Shown: piece after piece, positions 1-11,170 of the stretch
How positions within the stretch are numbered: position 1 is the stretch's first letter
Layout of the letters: every line of letters starts with the position of its first letter
Source of the DNA: Pleurotus djamor
Lineage: Eukaryota; Basidiomycota; Agaricomycetes; Agaricales; Pleurotaceae
Reading direction: 5' to 3'
NCBI GenBank assembly: GCA_029747585.1
Contig: JAPEVF010000340.1
Coordinates: 1-48,278 of the forward strand
Length of the DNA: 48,278 nt
Program-made: the position numbers and the translations under genes
The notes under the pieces: generated by a model
The model's database searches: none
What the model saw: only the letters and a program-made list of their open reading frames with translations
Told to the model about the DNA's origin: nothing

Positions 1-1184
1 TTAGAGTAATGTGCAAATTGTGGCCCTGAGATAAGTTGAAAGAAGCCTGCCAGTTTATCTACCCGGCCCCAGAAATTCTCAATTTGCCCAATCAGAGAGA
101 TCATCTATGAGACTACGTGCACTCCCCGTCGTGTCTCGCGGCGAAGTCGGGGTGAGGAGCTTCGACGTCGAAAACCCCGTCATCGTTTGCGGGTGCTCGC
201 TCTCGACCGTGAACTTCTCCATCCCCTGTTACCAGTTACCAGAACGACGACCAGGGCGTCGCGTGATCAACCACACCCTCTTCCTCCATCCGTCAAGCCG
301 TCGTTTTCGGTTGGGCCCAGGAAGTACAAGACCCGAGCAATGAATTCATGGCCTGATCGTCGGAACCTACGTCAAACTCAAACGGAACCCATTAAATAAC
401 CATTCAAGGAACAAACTTCAAATCGATAATGTTCGATGGCTTTAGGATCCAACCTGCCTAATATTACGCCCGCCGCCACACTGATTTCTTTACATCGACA
501 CTCTGGCTTGTCTCTTGCGCCATCTGCCTGAAGCTTGGAGGCTGAGAAGGTCTTCGCCTGCGTCTAGCGTGGTTGGGAAGTCATGCGCTCGTCGATGTCG
601 ATGTCGTCGTCGTCAGCTGACAATGAGCTCCCTTAACGCCTGAATTCTACCCAAATTTCGCTTCCTCGCATCCTTCGTTCGGCGTCCTTTATTCCCAGTG
701 TTAACACTCTCCGAATGCACATAGACTTCATTTTTCATTTGCCCCAGGTCATCCGACTGTGTCATTTGTTCTGCGAAATTTGCTCTCATCGACAAGACCT
801 CGAGCATTACATGAACTCGTGGGGTTTCATCAACATCAGTCCTCGAAGCACAGTCGTAGTCACCCGGCCGGTTTGATACCACAATGATTCTCTTCCATTC
901 ATTTCGGGCCAACAATTGCGCCGGTGCACTCAGTCTACGTTGTCGTTGAACTTCAAGCTTCACGATTCACGAGTCATCCACCAGAAGTGGCCCAGTCGAT
1001 CCATCCTCAAACTATCGGAAATGATGAACGAGGATCCCCGAACCCAACGCTTCTTCGTCATTCTGAAGACTGGTCCAATATGCGCTGACGGAGTGCTTCC
1101 TCAGCTTTACATCGCCGGGACCCCGACTCACAAAGGAGTATCACTGTCATTCGACCGTCCTCTCTGGTAACCCTTGCGACCATC
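1..1184. other. Left flank, no convincing gene
   Basis: I see no recognisable gene. The longest open stretch is on the minus strand, 963 to 613 (116 codons, charged, starting MKLEVQRQRR). It has no family signature, no flanking splice signals that extend it and no paralogue in the window. It could be a small hypothetical gene, but I do not call it. The stretch from 550 to 610 contains a short run of GTCGTC/GATGTCG-like triplets. Confidence 0.4.
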
Positions 1185-1192
1185 TATAAAAG
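1185..1192 (+). promoter_or_regulatory. TATA box of the secreted beta-sandwich gene
   Basis: TATAAAAG, 63 nt upstream of the ATG at 1248. Position and sequence match the TATA boxes of other genes in this window (11171, 12465). Confidence 0.6.
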
Positions 1193-1247
1193 CCATTGCA
1201 GGTAGCAATAATGTCCACCAGTCGACCAGACCTCGATAGCCAGCAAC

Positions 1248-2028
1248 ATGAAGCTCCCTGGTACTCTCCTCCTCTCCCAAGTTCAAGCCTGATCATTCTA
1301 ATCTTTTAGGCGTAGCTTGGACGATCGCTTTCTTCGCTGTGTTTGCAAAGGCAACCGCAATGTCTGACAACACCCGTAAGTCTTCCCGTGTATTTCACCC
1401 GTCCCAGAAGACGCTCACCTCCTCCTTGCAGAATTGGCAAACGTCGTGACAGGATATCCGGCCTGCAAGCCCGTTGCAGCACCTGCGAGGTTCCAGCCTC
1501 TTGCCTTCAATTCATCGACGTTTATCTGGACTGGTGAGGTATCTCAGCCTGGTGGGAATAACCCTCTAGGCGCACGAGGATTTCGCAAAGTTGTGGCTTC
1601 CCCCCCTGGAAAGTGTGCTACGTGCGCTGAGATGATCGTTGCCGCGTGAGTACCCTTCAATACTCATTCAAACCCCACCAAATCTTTTGAGCCTTTGCTG
1701 ATGCATGGGCACTAGGGATGACTTCGCCCAAGTCTTTGTGAACAACAAACTAATCGGAGGAAGCAATGATTCGAGGGCTGGTTCGGTCTTCTTCACAGGG
1801 TTGAAGCCTTCCTCCAACATCTTCGCGCTCCTTGGCAACAATATCCATGACCAAAGCCCAGCTGGTGTTGCTGCTACCATCAAGATTCATTATGCCGACG
1901 GGACCTCTGAGACCATCGTCACGGATGACTCTTGGAGGACGCTTCGTGGCGTTGCACCTCCCAATTCTTTTCCCCAAGCTACAGTCGTGGACAACCAAAG
2001 ACGACAACTCAATTTTCTGGCGCGCTAG
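1248..2028 (+). CDS. Secreted jelly-roll (galactose-binding-like) protein, 3' end at a transposon
   Basis: Four exons: 1248-1260, 1310-1375, 1432-1645 and 1716 onward. All junctions keep frame with GT-AG borders. The protein starts with a signal peptide (MKLPGVAWTIAFFAVFAKATA). A beta-sandwich-like domain follows with the marks ...FIWTGE..., a Cys pair (KCATC), then VAADDFAQVFVNN and later DGTSETIVTDDSW. The DDxxxxxVNxxxxG pattern followed by DGT...TDxSW resembles the N-terminal carbohydrate-binding jelly-roll of alpha-L-rhamnosidases; that is inference, and a sugar-binding role is not shown. The frame closes at a TAG at 2026-2028, exactly where the transposon appears to begin. Compared with the second copy at 5089-5750, it lacks the last ~25 residues of the domain. 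It is either C-terminally truncated by the insertion or the first half of a split two-domain gene. Confidence 0.65.
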
Positions 2029-2120
2029 AGTTTTTGAGCCTTAATTTTCACCGCCATCAGGCTCAGAAAGTCGAAAGCAGTCGAAAAATGCATATCCGAA
2101 GTTTTTCCCACGGTTTTTTG

Positions 2121-2141
2121 GGTACCGCCAAAATTTTCGCG
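2121..2141. repeat. Left subterminal repeat of the transposon
   Basis: GGTACCGCCAAAATTTTCGC followed by G. It occurs again in the same orientation near the right end (4935-4955). The core is nearly self-complementary (CGC-CAAAATTTT-CGCG), as expected for a protein-binding site. A transposase-binding role is inferred. Confidence 0.5.
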
Positions 2142-2189
2142 ATTTTTCCGCCCAGCGCTAAGCCTAGTTTGGGCAAAATATGTATGTAC

Positions 2190-4862
2190 TCAATTTAATA
2201 CCGCTTCAATAGCAAGCATCGCGCTCGCTGACACCGCGCGATGTCCTTTCTGCCGCTTGACCGCCCATGCCGCAGCTCGACCCGACAATCCCTTTCTATA
2301 AGCATCCATGAACCTCCATGAACGATTTATAAACCTTCGAATGACATCTGTTGGGCATGCATTCAGGCACTCTAAGGCTGCCGTTTTCGCCTGCTCGAAA
2401 GTTTGCTTAGGAACTTGTCGGTACCGATACTTACACCAGCCCCAATACTGAAAAATATCAGTGACTTTCCAAATCAAATAAGTTCTCGGCCACCCACCAT
2501 TTCAATTGGGTTGAGTTCGCAGTGAAACTTGGGCAGAAACAAGCATTCATGACCAGCCGCGCGGATCTTGGTCTCGAGGAGCGAGATTTGATTTTTAAAA
2601 TCATCTTGCTGGCTCAGAAGGCGAGCCATACAGCACCCTTGACTCTCGAACGCGCAGACACGCTTACACTTTGCCCTCAACCCCTTGACATCAAAGCCAC
2701 GCTCTTCAAGTACTTGCTGTAATCCCTTGGCCTCGCCGTTATCCAGGGTCATTCGCTGGGGTCGTCCCCGGAATTCCGGGGCAGGATTGTTCTGTGGAAT
2801 GATGGTATCCTTTTGCCGCCGCTGCTTGCCACCGTTGGATTTATTCATGTCAAACGCTCGCAATGCGTCGGGACCAAGTGTCGCATGTGCTGAGGATTGA
2901 TCAAAGATGAATAGTGCTTGCTTTCCTGGGTGAGCTTTGTTAAATATTGCGATGGCGCGTTCCACTTGGCTCAACAGTTGTTCATGATCCCACCAGGCAT
3001 CACCATTGGTCCCGGGATAAATGATTGTCCTCGCATCTTCAACGATTTCCCCATCAGCGTTTCGTATCACCAGCCGTCCGGAAACCTCAGTCACGAAGTC
3101 CGAGATATGAATCAGGCGGCCGCGTCCCTTTTTTCTCAAAACATTCTCGCCCTCACGAAGCCTGAATATTGATATTTAGCATGTGGTTGGTCCTCAGAGT
3201 CTCGGCACTCACCAAAGAGATGGTTGATACTCATGACCATGCATGGTTGATTCATCCTGGAAGATCGCAATAATTTCCTTCTCGCCGGGTCCTAGGGTAG
3301 GTGGATTTGGTTCTAACTTTCCATCCTTGAGCTGATACTTTGTCATCCGTGACTCGAACGCCAACATTGTAGGAAGAAAATCGTTGTCGCGGTGCTCTCG
3401 CACATCAGCCCTCTCATGCCCATCCATGTAGACACCCTTTCTAACCAATGTTCGCCTCCATCCAAGCTTTCCCAACCACCGACGAGCCGTTCGTTCACAG
3501 AGGGGCTTCTTCAAGGAGACATCCAGGGCCGGGAGGATTTCCTTGTTCAGGGCATCCTGAAACAGTCTTGGCGTGATGGAGCCGACCTTTTGTGCATTCA
3601 ACCACGCACGAGCAGCCATCTCCACCCCTCCGTGCAACAACAGTGTTCGTCCTTTCCTCGCACCCCCACGTTTTTCATCCGGCAACCTTTCATATTGCTG
3701 ATAGTGTCGCGCAAGGGCTCGAAGGCGTCGTGCAAACCAATGACCCTCCTTTTCGTGCCATGCAAATGCAACCTGCTTGCTGGCTGCAAGCCAGCCTAGG
3801 CCTTTCAAAAGAGTGTTCGCAAAGCATCGCAGGAGTAGGAGTTGATTATATTGTGAACGCGGTAAGTTTTTCTTCTTGAGATCAATCTTGATCTGCTCTC
3901 GCAGCTCCTTCCAGTCGCGCGGGAGGAATCCTGGATGAACGGGGCCCTGCCAAATGCACTCCTCCATCTCCTCATCCTCAAAATCATCCTCGCTGGGATC
4001 GCCGACTTCAGCCGGCGCATCATCCAGTTGGTCGGCGCCGCGTGCTTGCTCCTCTGTCCCCATCATCACGTCTTCCTCCCCTTCGTGGACTGTGGCTACA
4101 CTTTCATCCACCCCCTCAGCCTCCCCTGCACATTCTGGTTCTGTTGGTATGGGAGCAGCCTCTGGAACTGGGTCGCACTCATGAGGTTGCATGGGTTGGG
4201 ACTGTTGGGTGACTATGGGTATTGATGGATGTGATTTTGGAGCGGGTTCACAGGTGAAACCGAATTCTTCGAGGAAACGACGACTCTTGATCTCGGCTCG
4301 GTGGCGACTTTGCGATCGCTCAGACTGGCTGGCTCTATCACAAAGTTTGACATATGTCTTTGGTCGAGCTGCACATCACTGTGAGTATGGTTTATTATCA
4401 ACACGAATGTTAATTCTGACCTCCAATATTGTTCTTCTTGCGCCTTTTAGCCTTTCGGGCTGCAGATGAAAGCCATTCACCATCATTGGCGTCATCTCCA
4501 TTCTCCTCCAGCCATCGAGTTAATTTTGCGGTGAATTCTTCATCATCAATATCCCTTTCCCATTCCGAATCATGTTCCGCGTCGTCATCAGTGTCCAATT
4601 CCACTTCTGAATCGAAGTCCACGATGTCACGACCCTGGCCAGACTCATCACTATCATCCTCGCTTTCGGTCAGGTCGTCTGCGGCTTGTTCTTCCATTTC
4701 CCCTTCTGGTATTGTTGGTCCCTTAGGTATGGCATTTGTCTTTTGCCCTCGAAGGCCGCTAATGTTTCGTTTCGTGGTTTTTCGCGGTCGTCCGCCAGGC
4801 ATGGTGGTAGGAACTTGGGAATTTTTTTTGCGGGTGATCCAACGTGCGGATTTCCTCGCCAC
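2190..4862 (-). CDS. DDE-superfamily transposase, four exons, 839 aa
   Basis: Exons 4862-4421, 4368-3213, 3161-2498 and 2447-2190 join in frame (442+1156+664+258 nt = 840 codons) with GT-AG introns of about 50 nt. The N-terminus is basic, then strongly acidic (Asp/Glu-rich, ~55-115), with a basic cluster (KAKRRKK) that could be a nuclear signal. A helix-turn-helix-like segment contains ERTARRWLGKLGW. The catalytic triad reads FQDEST (D about 519), FIFDQSSAH (D about 620) and CELNPIEMYWGW (E about 753). The last matches the LNPIExxW motif of Tc1/mariner/IS630 transposases. The D-E spacing of about 130 residues is far longer than the ~34 of classic members, so the catalytic fold carries a Cys-containing insertion, as in the long DDE transposases common in Agaricomycetes. 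The role is cut-and-paste transposition in the nucleus. Alternative starts exist downstream, but 4862 gives a full acidic N-terminus. Confidence 0.9.
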
Positions 4863-4934
4863 TTCATGGCCAGATTGCCCTCAACGAAATACGTCGTTTC
4901 CGCATTTTTTACCTATTTTATCTCCATTTTTAGG

Positions 4935-4955
4935 GGTACCGCCAAAAATTTGCGG
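4935..4955. repeat. Right subterminal repeat of the transposon
   Basis: GGTACCGCCAAAAATTTGCG followed by G, a near-copy of 2121-2141 in direct orientation. It is also an imperfect palindrome (CCGC-CAAAAATTTG-CGG). It lies about 90 nt inside the proposed right end. Confidence 0.5.
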
Positions 4956-5088
4956 TGTCTCAACTCAAAGTGAACGATACTAAAAATCCTATCGTGCTAA
5001 ATAGTTTATCTGAGTGTTATACTACAGTTTTCATGCTCAAATACATAATATGATGCCTTGTGGCCGCGGAAATACTCGACTCTAATGT

Positions 5089-5750
5089 TTGGTGTGTTTG
5101 GTTGTCCGCGACTGTACCTTTGACGACAGTACTTGGACTCCGGCTGCTGTCCAATCCACCGCATCTCAAGTCACCCTCCCTCCCGTCCTCTCCCTTAAGC
5201 AATCCAATTGGATCTGGACAAGCGAACGTCAAGGCTCACCTCAAAACTTAGGCTCTCGTGCATTCCGTAAGACGCTCAGTGACTGTACCAAACGAGCCAT
5301 CTGCGCAACTGCAATTTTCGTCGCGTGAGTCCTCTGTATCGTTTTCCACTCACGTTGAGTTCAATCGCTGATACCCAGCCGCTGTCCACAAGTGATGATG
5401 CCTACACGCTTTGGGTCAATGGAAAGATCGTTGGGAGCGGCCGTGGACTCGCTGTCGCCGACGCTTGGTCCATTCCTGCCCTGGAACCGACGTACAATGT
5501 CTTCGCTATCAATGGTACCAATATCATCCCGGGACGTGGTGCCGTCATTGGCACCATCTTGATCACCTACAGCGATGGTACCACCGCAACGATCGTCACG
5601 GACTCATCTTGGCTCGTGTCGAGGGATGTTTCGGAGGGGTTCCAGGAGACGATTGTTGATGAGAGTGGATTCACCGCTGCTACTGAAGCCGGGAAGTTTG
5701 GTAGTCCGGGCTGGGATATTTATCATAATGCTGCAGTACCAGCTGCTTGA
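5089..5750 (+). pseudogene. Second copy of the secreted jelly-roll domain, 5' truncated
   Basis: Two exons, about 5089-5324 and 5393-5750, end at TGA 5748-5750. The intron interrupts the same codon as in the first copy (VA|ADD). The segment DDSTWTPAAV is followed by NWIWTSE, then CTKRAICATAIFVAADDAYTLWVNGKIVGSG, then DGTTATIVTDSSW and a complete C-terminal strand (ETIVDESGFTAATEAGKFG). The similarity to 1432-2028 runs along the whole domain, so this is a tandem duplicate. No signal peptide or plausible start lies between the transposon and the domain. It is therefore either the second half of a two-domain gene split by the transposon or a duplicate that lost its 5' end. The coding sequence itself looks unbroken, which suggests recent disruption. 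Confidence 0.55.
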
Positions 5751-7672
5751 TTGCCGTAGTAGTTAGGAGCGCGCTCAAACGACGAGTATCTCTGCTTTAT
5801 TCCTAATAGTCAATGATTTTGAGCATCTCTTGATGCCTTTTACCGCCAGTTTGAATCGTCAAGACCGCACTCTTGCTGAGAGACTCCTCACGAGCATTGG
5901 TGAACACTCCTCCGCTAGTACTTCATCACAGGGCTGACATAATTCTCATTCGCCCGCGATGCCTTGCGTTTTTGTTTTTTGNTAAATGTGTCATTGTCCA
6001 CTCAAGGATGTTGGATGCTATAAGGCCGTACTTACTATGGTTCAGACATGACAAAGAATGGAGGGACGGGGGACGAAAGCAAAAAACAACAACAAATGCA
6101 TCATTGGACGAAGGGGGAGAAAGAGAGAAAGAGAGTTATTGAAGATCAATGTACTGTAGGATACAGAAAATTCGGTGTTGATAGAGGTACGAACAGACTT
6201 CAGTGAAGGATTGATGGATGGAAATGAGGAAGGGACATAGATTGAAGGAAGAGGAGACGAAAGGAGCGGAAATGGTCCAGTGATAATGGTAGCCGTACAT
6301 AGAGAACCTAGTGAGAAACCTCGCGATGACGGCGACTCGATTTCCAGAATCCACAACCGACTACAGTACTCCTAGCTTAGTGAACAGAGGTCCGTCCATT
6401 GAGTGGGTTTGGGTACGAGAGCTCGTGCGATGTGTGGATCTGTTGACCCTCTGTTCCTATTGATCATGTCGTTCCCGTCTTCATCCTTCTCCTCCCACTG
6501 TCCGAGTCGTCTCTTGGTCTTCGAGCTTCAAGCTTCACCACAGTCACGACCGACACAAACCCTCTTCCTTTAGTCCTTTCCCTATCCGCCCGTCTCATCC
6601 ATCCATCCCGCCTCGCCTAGTTGTTAGGAATCGAGGAAACTATCACATCAACACGATCGACCAAAGCGTTATGAGGGGAAAGGATCGGGCGTTTGAGTGG
6701 GAAAACGACTTTGTTGTGAGGCGGAGGTGACAGTAGGATATGAGATCGTGGTGGTGGTGGTGGGTGCGTGTGGCATGTACCTCGAGTTGGAGCTCGAAGT
6801 CTGCGGACGGCGAATAGATGGAGGAGCGCTCGGCCTTCGCTTCGCAATGAGAGGGACAAGTCCTAAACGAGGTAAGCCGGGAGGAAAGCGAAGGTGGTAC
6901 AGTGGAGGCTTACCGTACCAACCACTGGACCCCACTCTTCCGCTGTATACGTATGTCCTCCCTCTTGTTGATCGGTTGTACTTGGCCATGTCGGCGATAG
7001 AACCGTTCGTTGTGACCCAAGTTTTCGCTCACGGTACAACTGGGACTTTTTCATTCCGATGTACATGAGGACCAGGGTAAACGCATCGACTGAAGACATC
7101 GTGCGTTTGACACTGCTCCTGGGCGGTGGCCTATGAGCAGAAAAGAGACCGAATGGATTCAAAAACTCACTCATCGAGAGGGTGTGTTGGTGAAGGGAAT
7201 CTTTGTGGATACACCACCACACTGCCCTAATTCAGATCGACCTGTCAGATCGTCATCACGTCTCGTGTGGTAAATCGTTCAGGCATCGGCTTTGCGCATT
7301 GTCGAGCTCGAGCAACAAATGTCGGTCGTGGTACCGAGGTGTATTCCTCGCGGTTCTGTAACTTCTGTTAGGACGCGTTGAGAGTCTTGAGAAGTGGGCA
7401 GAGGGAAGGAAGAGTCGTGGTTGTCGTTGAACATTTGCTTCACGGCCTGCTCCCATGTATCGATATCTTGGTGGTCATTGGTGCGAGACGGTTGCGTGAT
7501 TGGATGAAGAGAGTAGGTGTGCGCGACAGAGGTATGGGTGGCCGTATGGCCTCGTTTTCGAATTCGCGTCTGAGGCCAACAGGATGCGTGGCTAAGTGAG
7601 AACCGAGGGGAGGGGGGTTCAGGACAAGCGTCCAGTAGAACATGGGGTTCGAGAGGCTGCGGGTGTCTCTGA

Positions 7673-7710
7673 GCTAGAGAACCGAGCGAAGCTGTGGATG
7701 CAACGTACCT
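7673..7710. repeat. Diverged direct repeat, copy 1
   Basis: Shares AACCGAGCGAAG and GGATGCAACGTACC with copy 2 (AGCCGAGCGAAG and GAATGCAACGCACC), at matching spacing. On the minus strand both fall in similar peptide contexts (ASTASLGSLAQR versus CIPSSLGSPTER), suggesting a duplicated minus-strand unit of about 0.8 kb. Confidence 0.45.
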
Positions 7711-8474
7711 AGACCACACAGAAGCACACGACTACGTAGGTGCTTGCGATGTCACGGCGTGTGGGCCTCATTCAAGACAGTTTCATGGTATTTCCCTTGG
7801 AGCGAAATGCGTTCATGTACTTGGGCCGTGTTCAGCACGCTGCGATCCTGATCCAAAATGCCGACGTTCGCGTCAACGGAGGGGAAGAGAAGACCATCAG
7901 ATGTGGCGAAGGCAGAGGGTCTTCGCGTCGTACCTATCAATCATCCTATTCATCTCTTTCCTTTCCCTTTCCCGTACTTGTCCATTGACCATCAATGAAA
8001 CCGTCATTTCTTTCCATAGGTGTGCTTGGAACATTCTTCTTCATGTGCGTATGGGGGTGGGAGTCAGAGAGGCGTGTTCCTGTGCGTCGTTGGTACAGAG
8101 ACATCATGCGCAATGAACCACTCACTATATTGCGCTGACTGACGAAGGGACCTCTCTGTATCCATTAGGTCCTCTGGTAAGCGGATCATTCCTGCCGCAG
8201 GTAATCGACCCGCGCGTTTCCACAAAGAGGCACGAAGCATATCCGTCGTGGTTCTGCTCCAACGGACGCGTAGAACTGGGTAGGTGGTTGAATGGACGTG
8301 TGGTCGACGTCGTCGCTGTCGAAGCTTCAAGGTCGGCGTTGGTGTTGGTATTCGTGTGAGGTTGGGTTGTGGTCATGGGGAGGAAGGAAGGGAGCGGATC
8401 CATGAGGACATATATGCGAGTTGTTGAATAAGGAACGAGTCTCGGGGAAGGGATTGATAATCTGTAGGCTCCTC

Positions 8475-8512
8475 TCAGTTGGAGAGCCGAGCGAAGAGGG
8501 AATGCAACGCAC
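8475..8512. repeat. Diverged direct repeat, copy 2
   Basis: Partner of 7673-7710, 0.8 kb away in the same orientation. A weaker third relative (GTGCGACGTACC preceded by GAGCGAAGAG) may lie at about 8730-8770. Confidence 0.4.
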
Positions 8513-9311
8513 CGACATCGCCGCCAACTAAGACCTTGTGGACATGAACTCCTGCCGTCCTGCAGTATGGATGGTTGACTCTGATGCATGATGTTTGGAA
8601 TCGTTTCAAGCGAGATCAGAGATCACGCCCAAGCAGACAGTCAAGACAAGTCTTCGTTCAGTGGATGTATGTGTTTGATTTTGAAACGGTAAAGTCCCGA
8701 GTAACTGAGAGATTCTCTGCAAGGTAGATTTGAGCGAAGAGTTGGTGATTCTCTAGTAGTGCGACGTACCTGTCCTGTGCCAGGCTGAGACTACTCAAGT
8801 CGACCTAGCTTGGAGCTTCTTCTGCTTGGCTTGCGCGTCGGATTCATCGGTCACGGTGGTGTCGTCGTGCCTCTGGCATTCAATTTGTATTAGCCTTCGA
8901 CGCGGGATTCTGAGGCATTGGGGAGGACTGGCAGTGGAAGAGGTTGAATAGTTGACGCGGAGGAGGTTGATGCATGATGATCGTGGATCGAGCTCAAAGT
9001 CTGGGGTTGACTATTGTTGTCTCCGATCATCGTCTTCCTTCTTCCCACCATGTCGACTCCTCCATCCAAATCATCTAGCTCGACATAGATCTTCGTCTTT
9101 CTTCCTCTCAACCTCGCACATTTCTCGTTGTCTCTTTGCGGCATACACATATCAACCTGTCGAAGAGCGCATCTTAGAACCTCTCACTGTAACATGGAAC
9201 TGGCCAGAGATAATTCCTCTATCGTCACGAGGAGGGCTCGACGCACAAGGTTACAAAGATGCCATTGCCAATGATTAATGAACCCTAAGGCCTAAAGCTT
9301 GAAGCTTGAAG

Positions 9312-10480
9312 CCCAGTGAAAAGTCGGTCGACCTAAACTGTCCCAAATTGTGCGAAATCGACCAACATGCTCAAATCGAGCGAGATTGGCCCGACACACA
9401 GCCACCTTTTGAACACTTTCCGTTACGTTCATCGCAAACATATCTTCATCTGAATTTTGTCATATCGACACACCGATGCTCTATAATTATCCTTGCTAAG
9501 TTGCTGTACCAAGTTGCTTCGATGTCCATATCGACACATGTCAACGTCACTTGTCGAACGTCAAGTCCTCTGTTTGTTCTCCTGGTAGAAACCAAACAAG
9601 TCGCGCACGGACCCCTCTCATATACTCTACTCCCAAGCCAGCGACGTGTTCGCCCTCCCACTCTTTCCCTCTCCCCACCATGTTCTCCTCTCCCTCTCCC
9701 CTCCAACGACGTGAACGCTGCCTCGACACTCCCATTCTCCTCGATTCCATGGGCTGTCCATGGATGGCATCAACGCAATATCCGGCACAATGCACAATTG
9801 TCACATTTCTTGAAGCTTCGACGCGCCGTGTCTCTGCTCTGCGTGGGATTTGAAGGAACTTTTGGCGTCGCGCGCATATATGGGGAGCACAGGTGCGTAA
9901 TACTCTCATTCGTCTTGTTCATTACTGATATCCTTATTTAACATTTCCGATATGTTGATCACGCGCGTCGAAGTGGTGAGTCTTTGTTTTTCGTTCTAAC
10001 CCTTCTCTTATCGAGTCTTATGCGACTCTACCACCTAGTGCCGGACCGTCGTTGAAGCTATTGGCACGGGAAAGGGGACTATGGGACTATGGCTATCGCA
10101 GAGCTACTGATATTAGTGAGTGTTGTTTTTGACTCAGTTGTTGCGAGGCAAGGCTAATTATAGCCATAGGTGGACGCGACAAGACTTGGAGACGAGCGCG
10201 ACATGAGTGGACTCTGGTACTTAGCGGAATTAGTTGAATTTGTATTAGGTTTAGATAATTCGAATAAGAATATTTTTGATAATTCTACAATAATCTGGAG
10301 GGCGAAAACCAGGCGAAAACGGACCAGGAGAGGCTGAGGTCGATTTGGCACATATTGGGTCGATTTCGGCGCATTCAAAACCTGCCCCAGTCCAAGATTT
10401 TCGGCCCAAAATCACCCATCCCATCCCGGTCCAATTTCGCACGATTTGGGACAACTTGGGTCGACCGACTTTTCACTGGG
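9312..10480. mobile_element. Non-autonomous TIR DNA element, 1.17 kb
   Basis: The left end CCCAGTGAAAAGTCGGTCGA (from 9312) reappears as the reverse complement of 10461-10480. The match extends about 45 bp into CC(T/C)AA(A/G)(C/T)TGTCCCAAAT(T/C)GTGCG, with only a few substitutions. No transposase-like reading frame lies inside, so mobilisation would depend on another element. A clean target duplication is not visible: the flanks read gcttgaag on the left and gctgaaca on the right, alike but shifted by one base. The termini resemble CAGTG-starting hAT ends, but the superfamily is not settled. Confidence 0.7.
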
Positions 10481-11160
10481 GCTGAACAGTCAACTAGTCA
10501 CTAGTCATGCCTCATGCATTCATGATCGGCCGGACGTCCTCGTCCACGGCTCAAACCCAGTCTTGTTGAACTTCAACAGCGTCCCCAGACCACGCCCTCA
10601 CATGCACTTCTGGAGGATGATGATGAAGAATACGAAGGATGCATGGGTTTATGATCCCGATGGGGGCGAATATGTCGTTGAAGCTAAGACTGGCGAAGAG
10701 TCACCAACCCAAGCACAAGGGAATTGCTGTGGGAATGTTGGGAGATGAAAGCTACGAGGGAGGAACCCAAGTTTGCGTCCACTGGGTTGCAGTCGCTCTT
10801 ACTTTCGTAAGTCGGTCTATCTTAGCTGAGCTTTCGCGCGTTGGGCACGAACCAGTACTTACTCAGGTTTAGGTAGATGCTCTCTATCATCTCCCTTAGC
10901 GCTGAATCCCTGTCGCTGTCGTTTCTAGCCTTTCCTGCGGATGCCCCCGGTCAAACCAGAATATTGACCTTATTAGCCAGTGTCCGCCATTTTCGACAGA
11001 TGAGTGCCCAACAGACAAACGTCTTGAGCTTAGGGCCTACGTTTGGCCTCGCCTAAGGGTGTCATTTGCGTGCCTACTAATTCTGCATTCGTGTTGGTAT
11101 TCCATTAGCGTCAACGAGGACGGTACCTAACTAGTGCTTAACAGCTCCTTAGCGCGTGAG
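10481..11160. other. Intergenic; one weak open frame
   Basis: The plus-strand frame 10446-10748 contains a protein-like stretch (DAWVYDPDGGEYVVEAKTGEE), but its start lies inside the TIR element and no splice signals extend it. It may be a relic. Nothing else is supported. Confidence 0.35.
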
Positions 11161-11170
11161 GGCCATGAAG

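Larger units (their letters stand above)
2028..5045 (-). mobile_element. Tc1/mariner-like (ITm) DDE transposon, apparently intact
   Basis: About 3.0 kb carrying one complete transposase gene on the minus strand. The left end reads TA-GAGTTTTTGAGC. The reverse complement of the right end reads TA-TGTATTTGAGC, giving a short imperfect inverted repeat flanked by the TA dinucleotide this superfamily targets. Exact ends are tentative because the inverted repeats are short and diverged. Inside each end lies an imperfect palindrome around GGTACCGCCAAAA (2121-2141 and 4935-4955). The element separates two copies of a secreted-protein domain. With all four transposase exons in frame and no stop, it looks recently active. 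Confidence 0.7.
5751..9311. other. Gene-poor region with internal duplications
   Basis: No gene can be called with confidence over 3.5 kb. Minus-strand open stretches (8589-8125, 7719-7279, 7222-6863, 6989-6669) show proline/threonine-rich, weakly protein-like sequence. An intron-like GTAAGC...TTTAG occurs near 6915-6870. None matches a family I know. A GGT run (about 6749-6763) encodes a Thr run on the minus strand. A 38-bp motif recurs at 7673-7710 and 8475-8512. One ambiguous base lies at 5982. Confidence 0.4.

Noticed and set aside
4429..4983. 184-codon Ser-rich plus-strand frame
   Set aside because: It is antisense to the acidic N-terminal exon of the transposase, so its Ser-rich composition is a by-product.
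6749..6763. GGT repeat and similar runs at 29995 and 41394
   Set aside because: Short simple repeats that differ between sites (GGT or GGC). Not a CRISPR-like or satellite array.
9296..9312. GCTTGAA tandem next to the left end of the 9.3-kb element
   Set aside because: Only two units. It may relate to a damaged target duplication but does not support a separate repeat.
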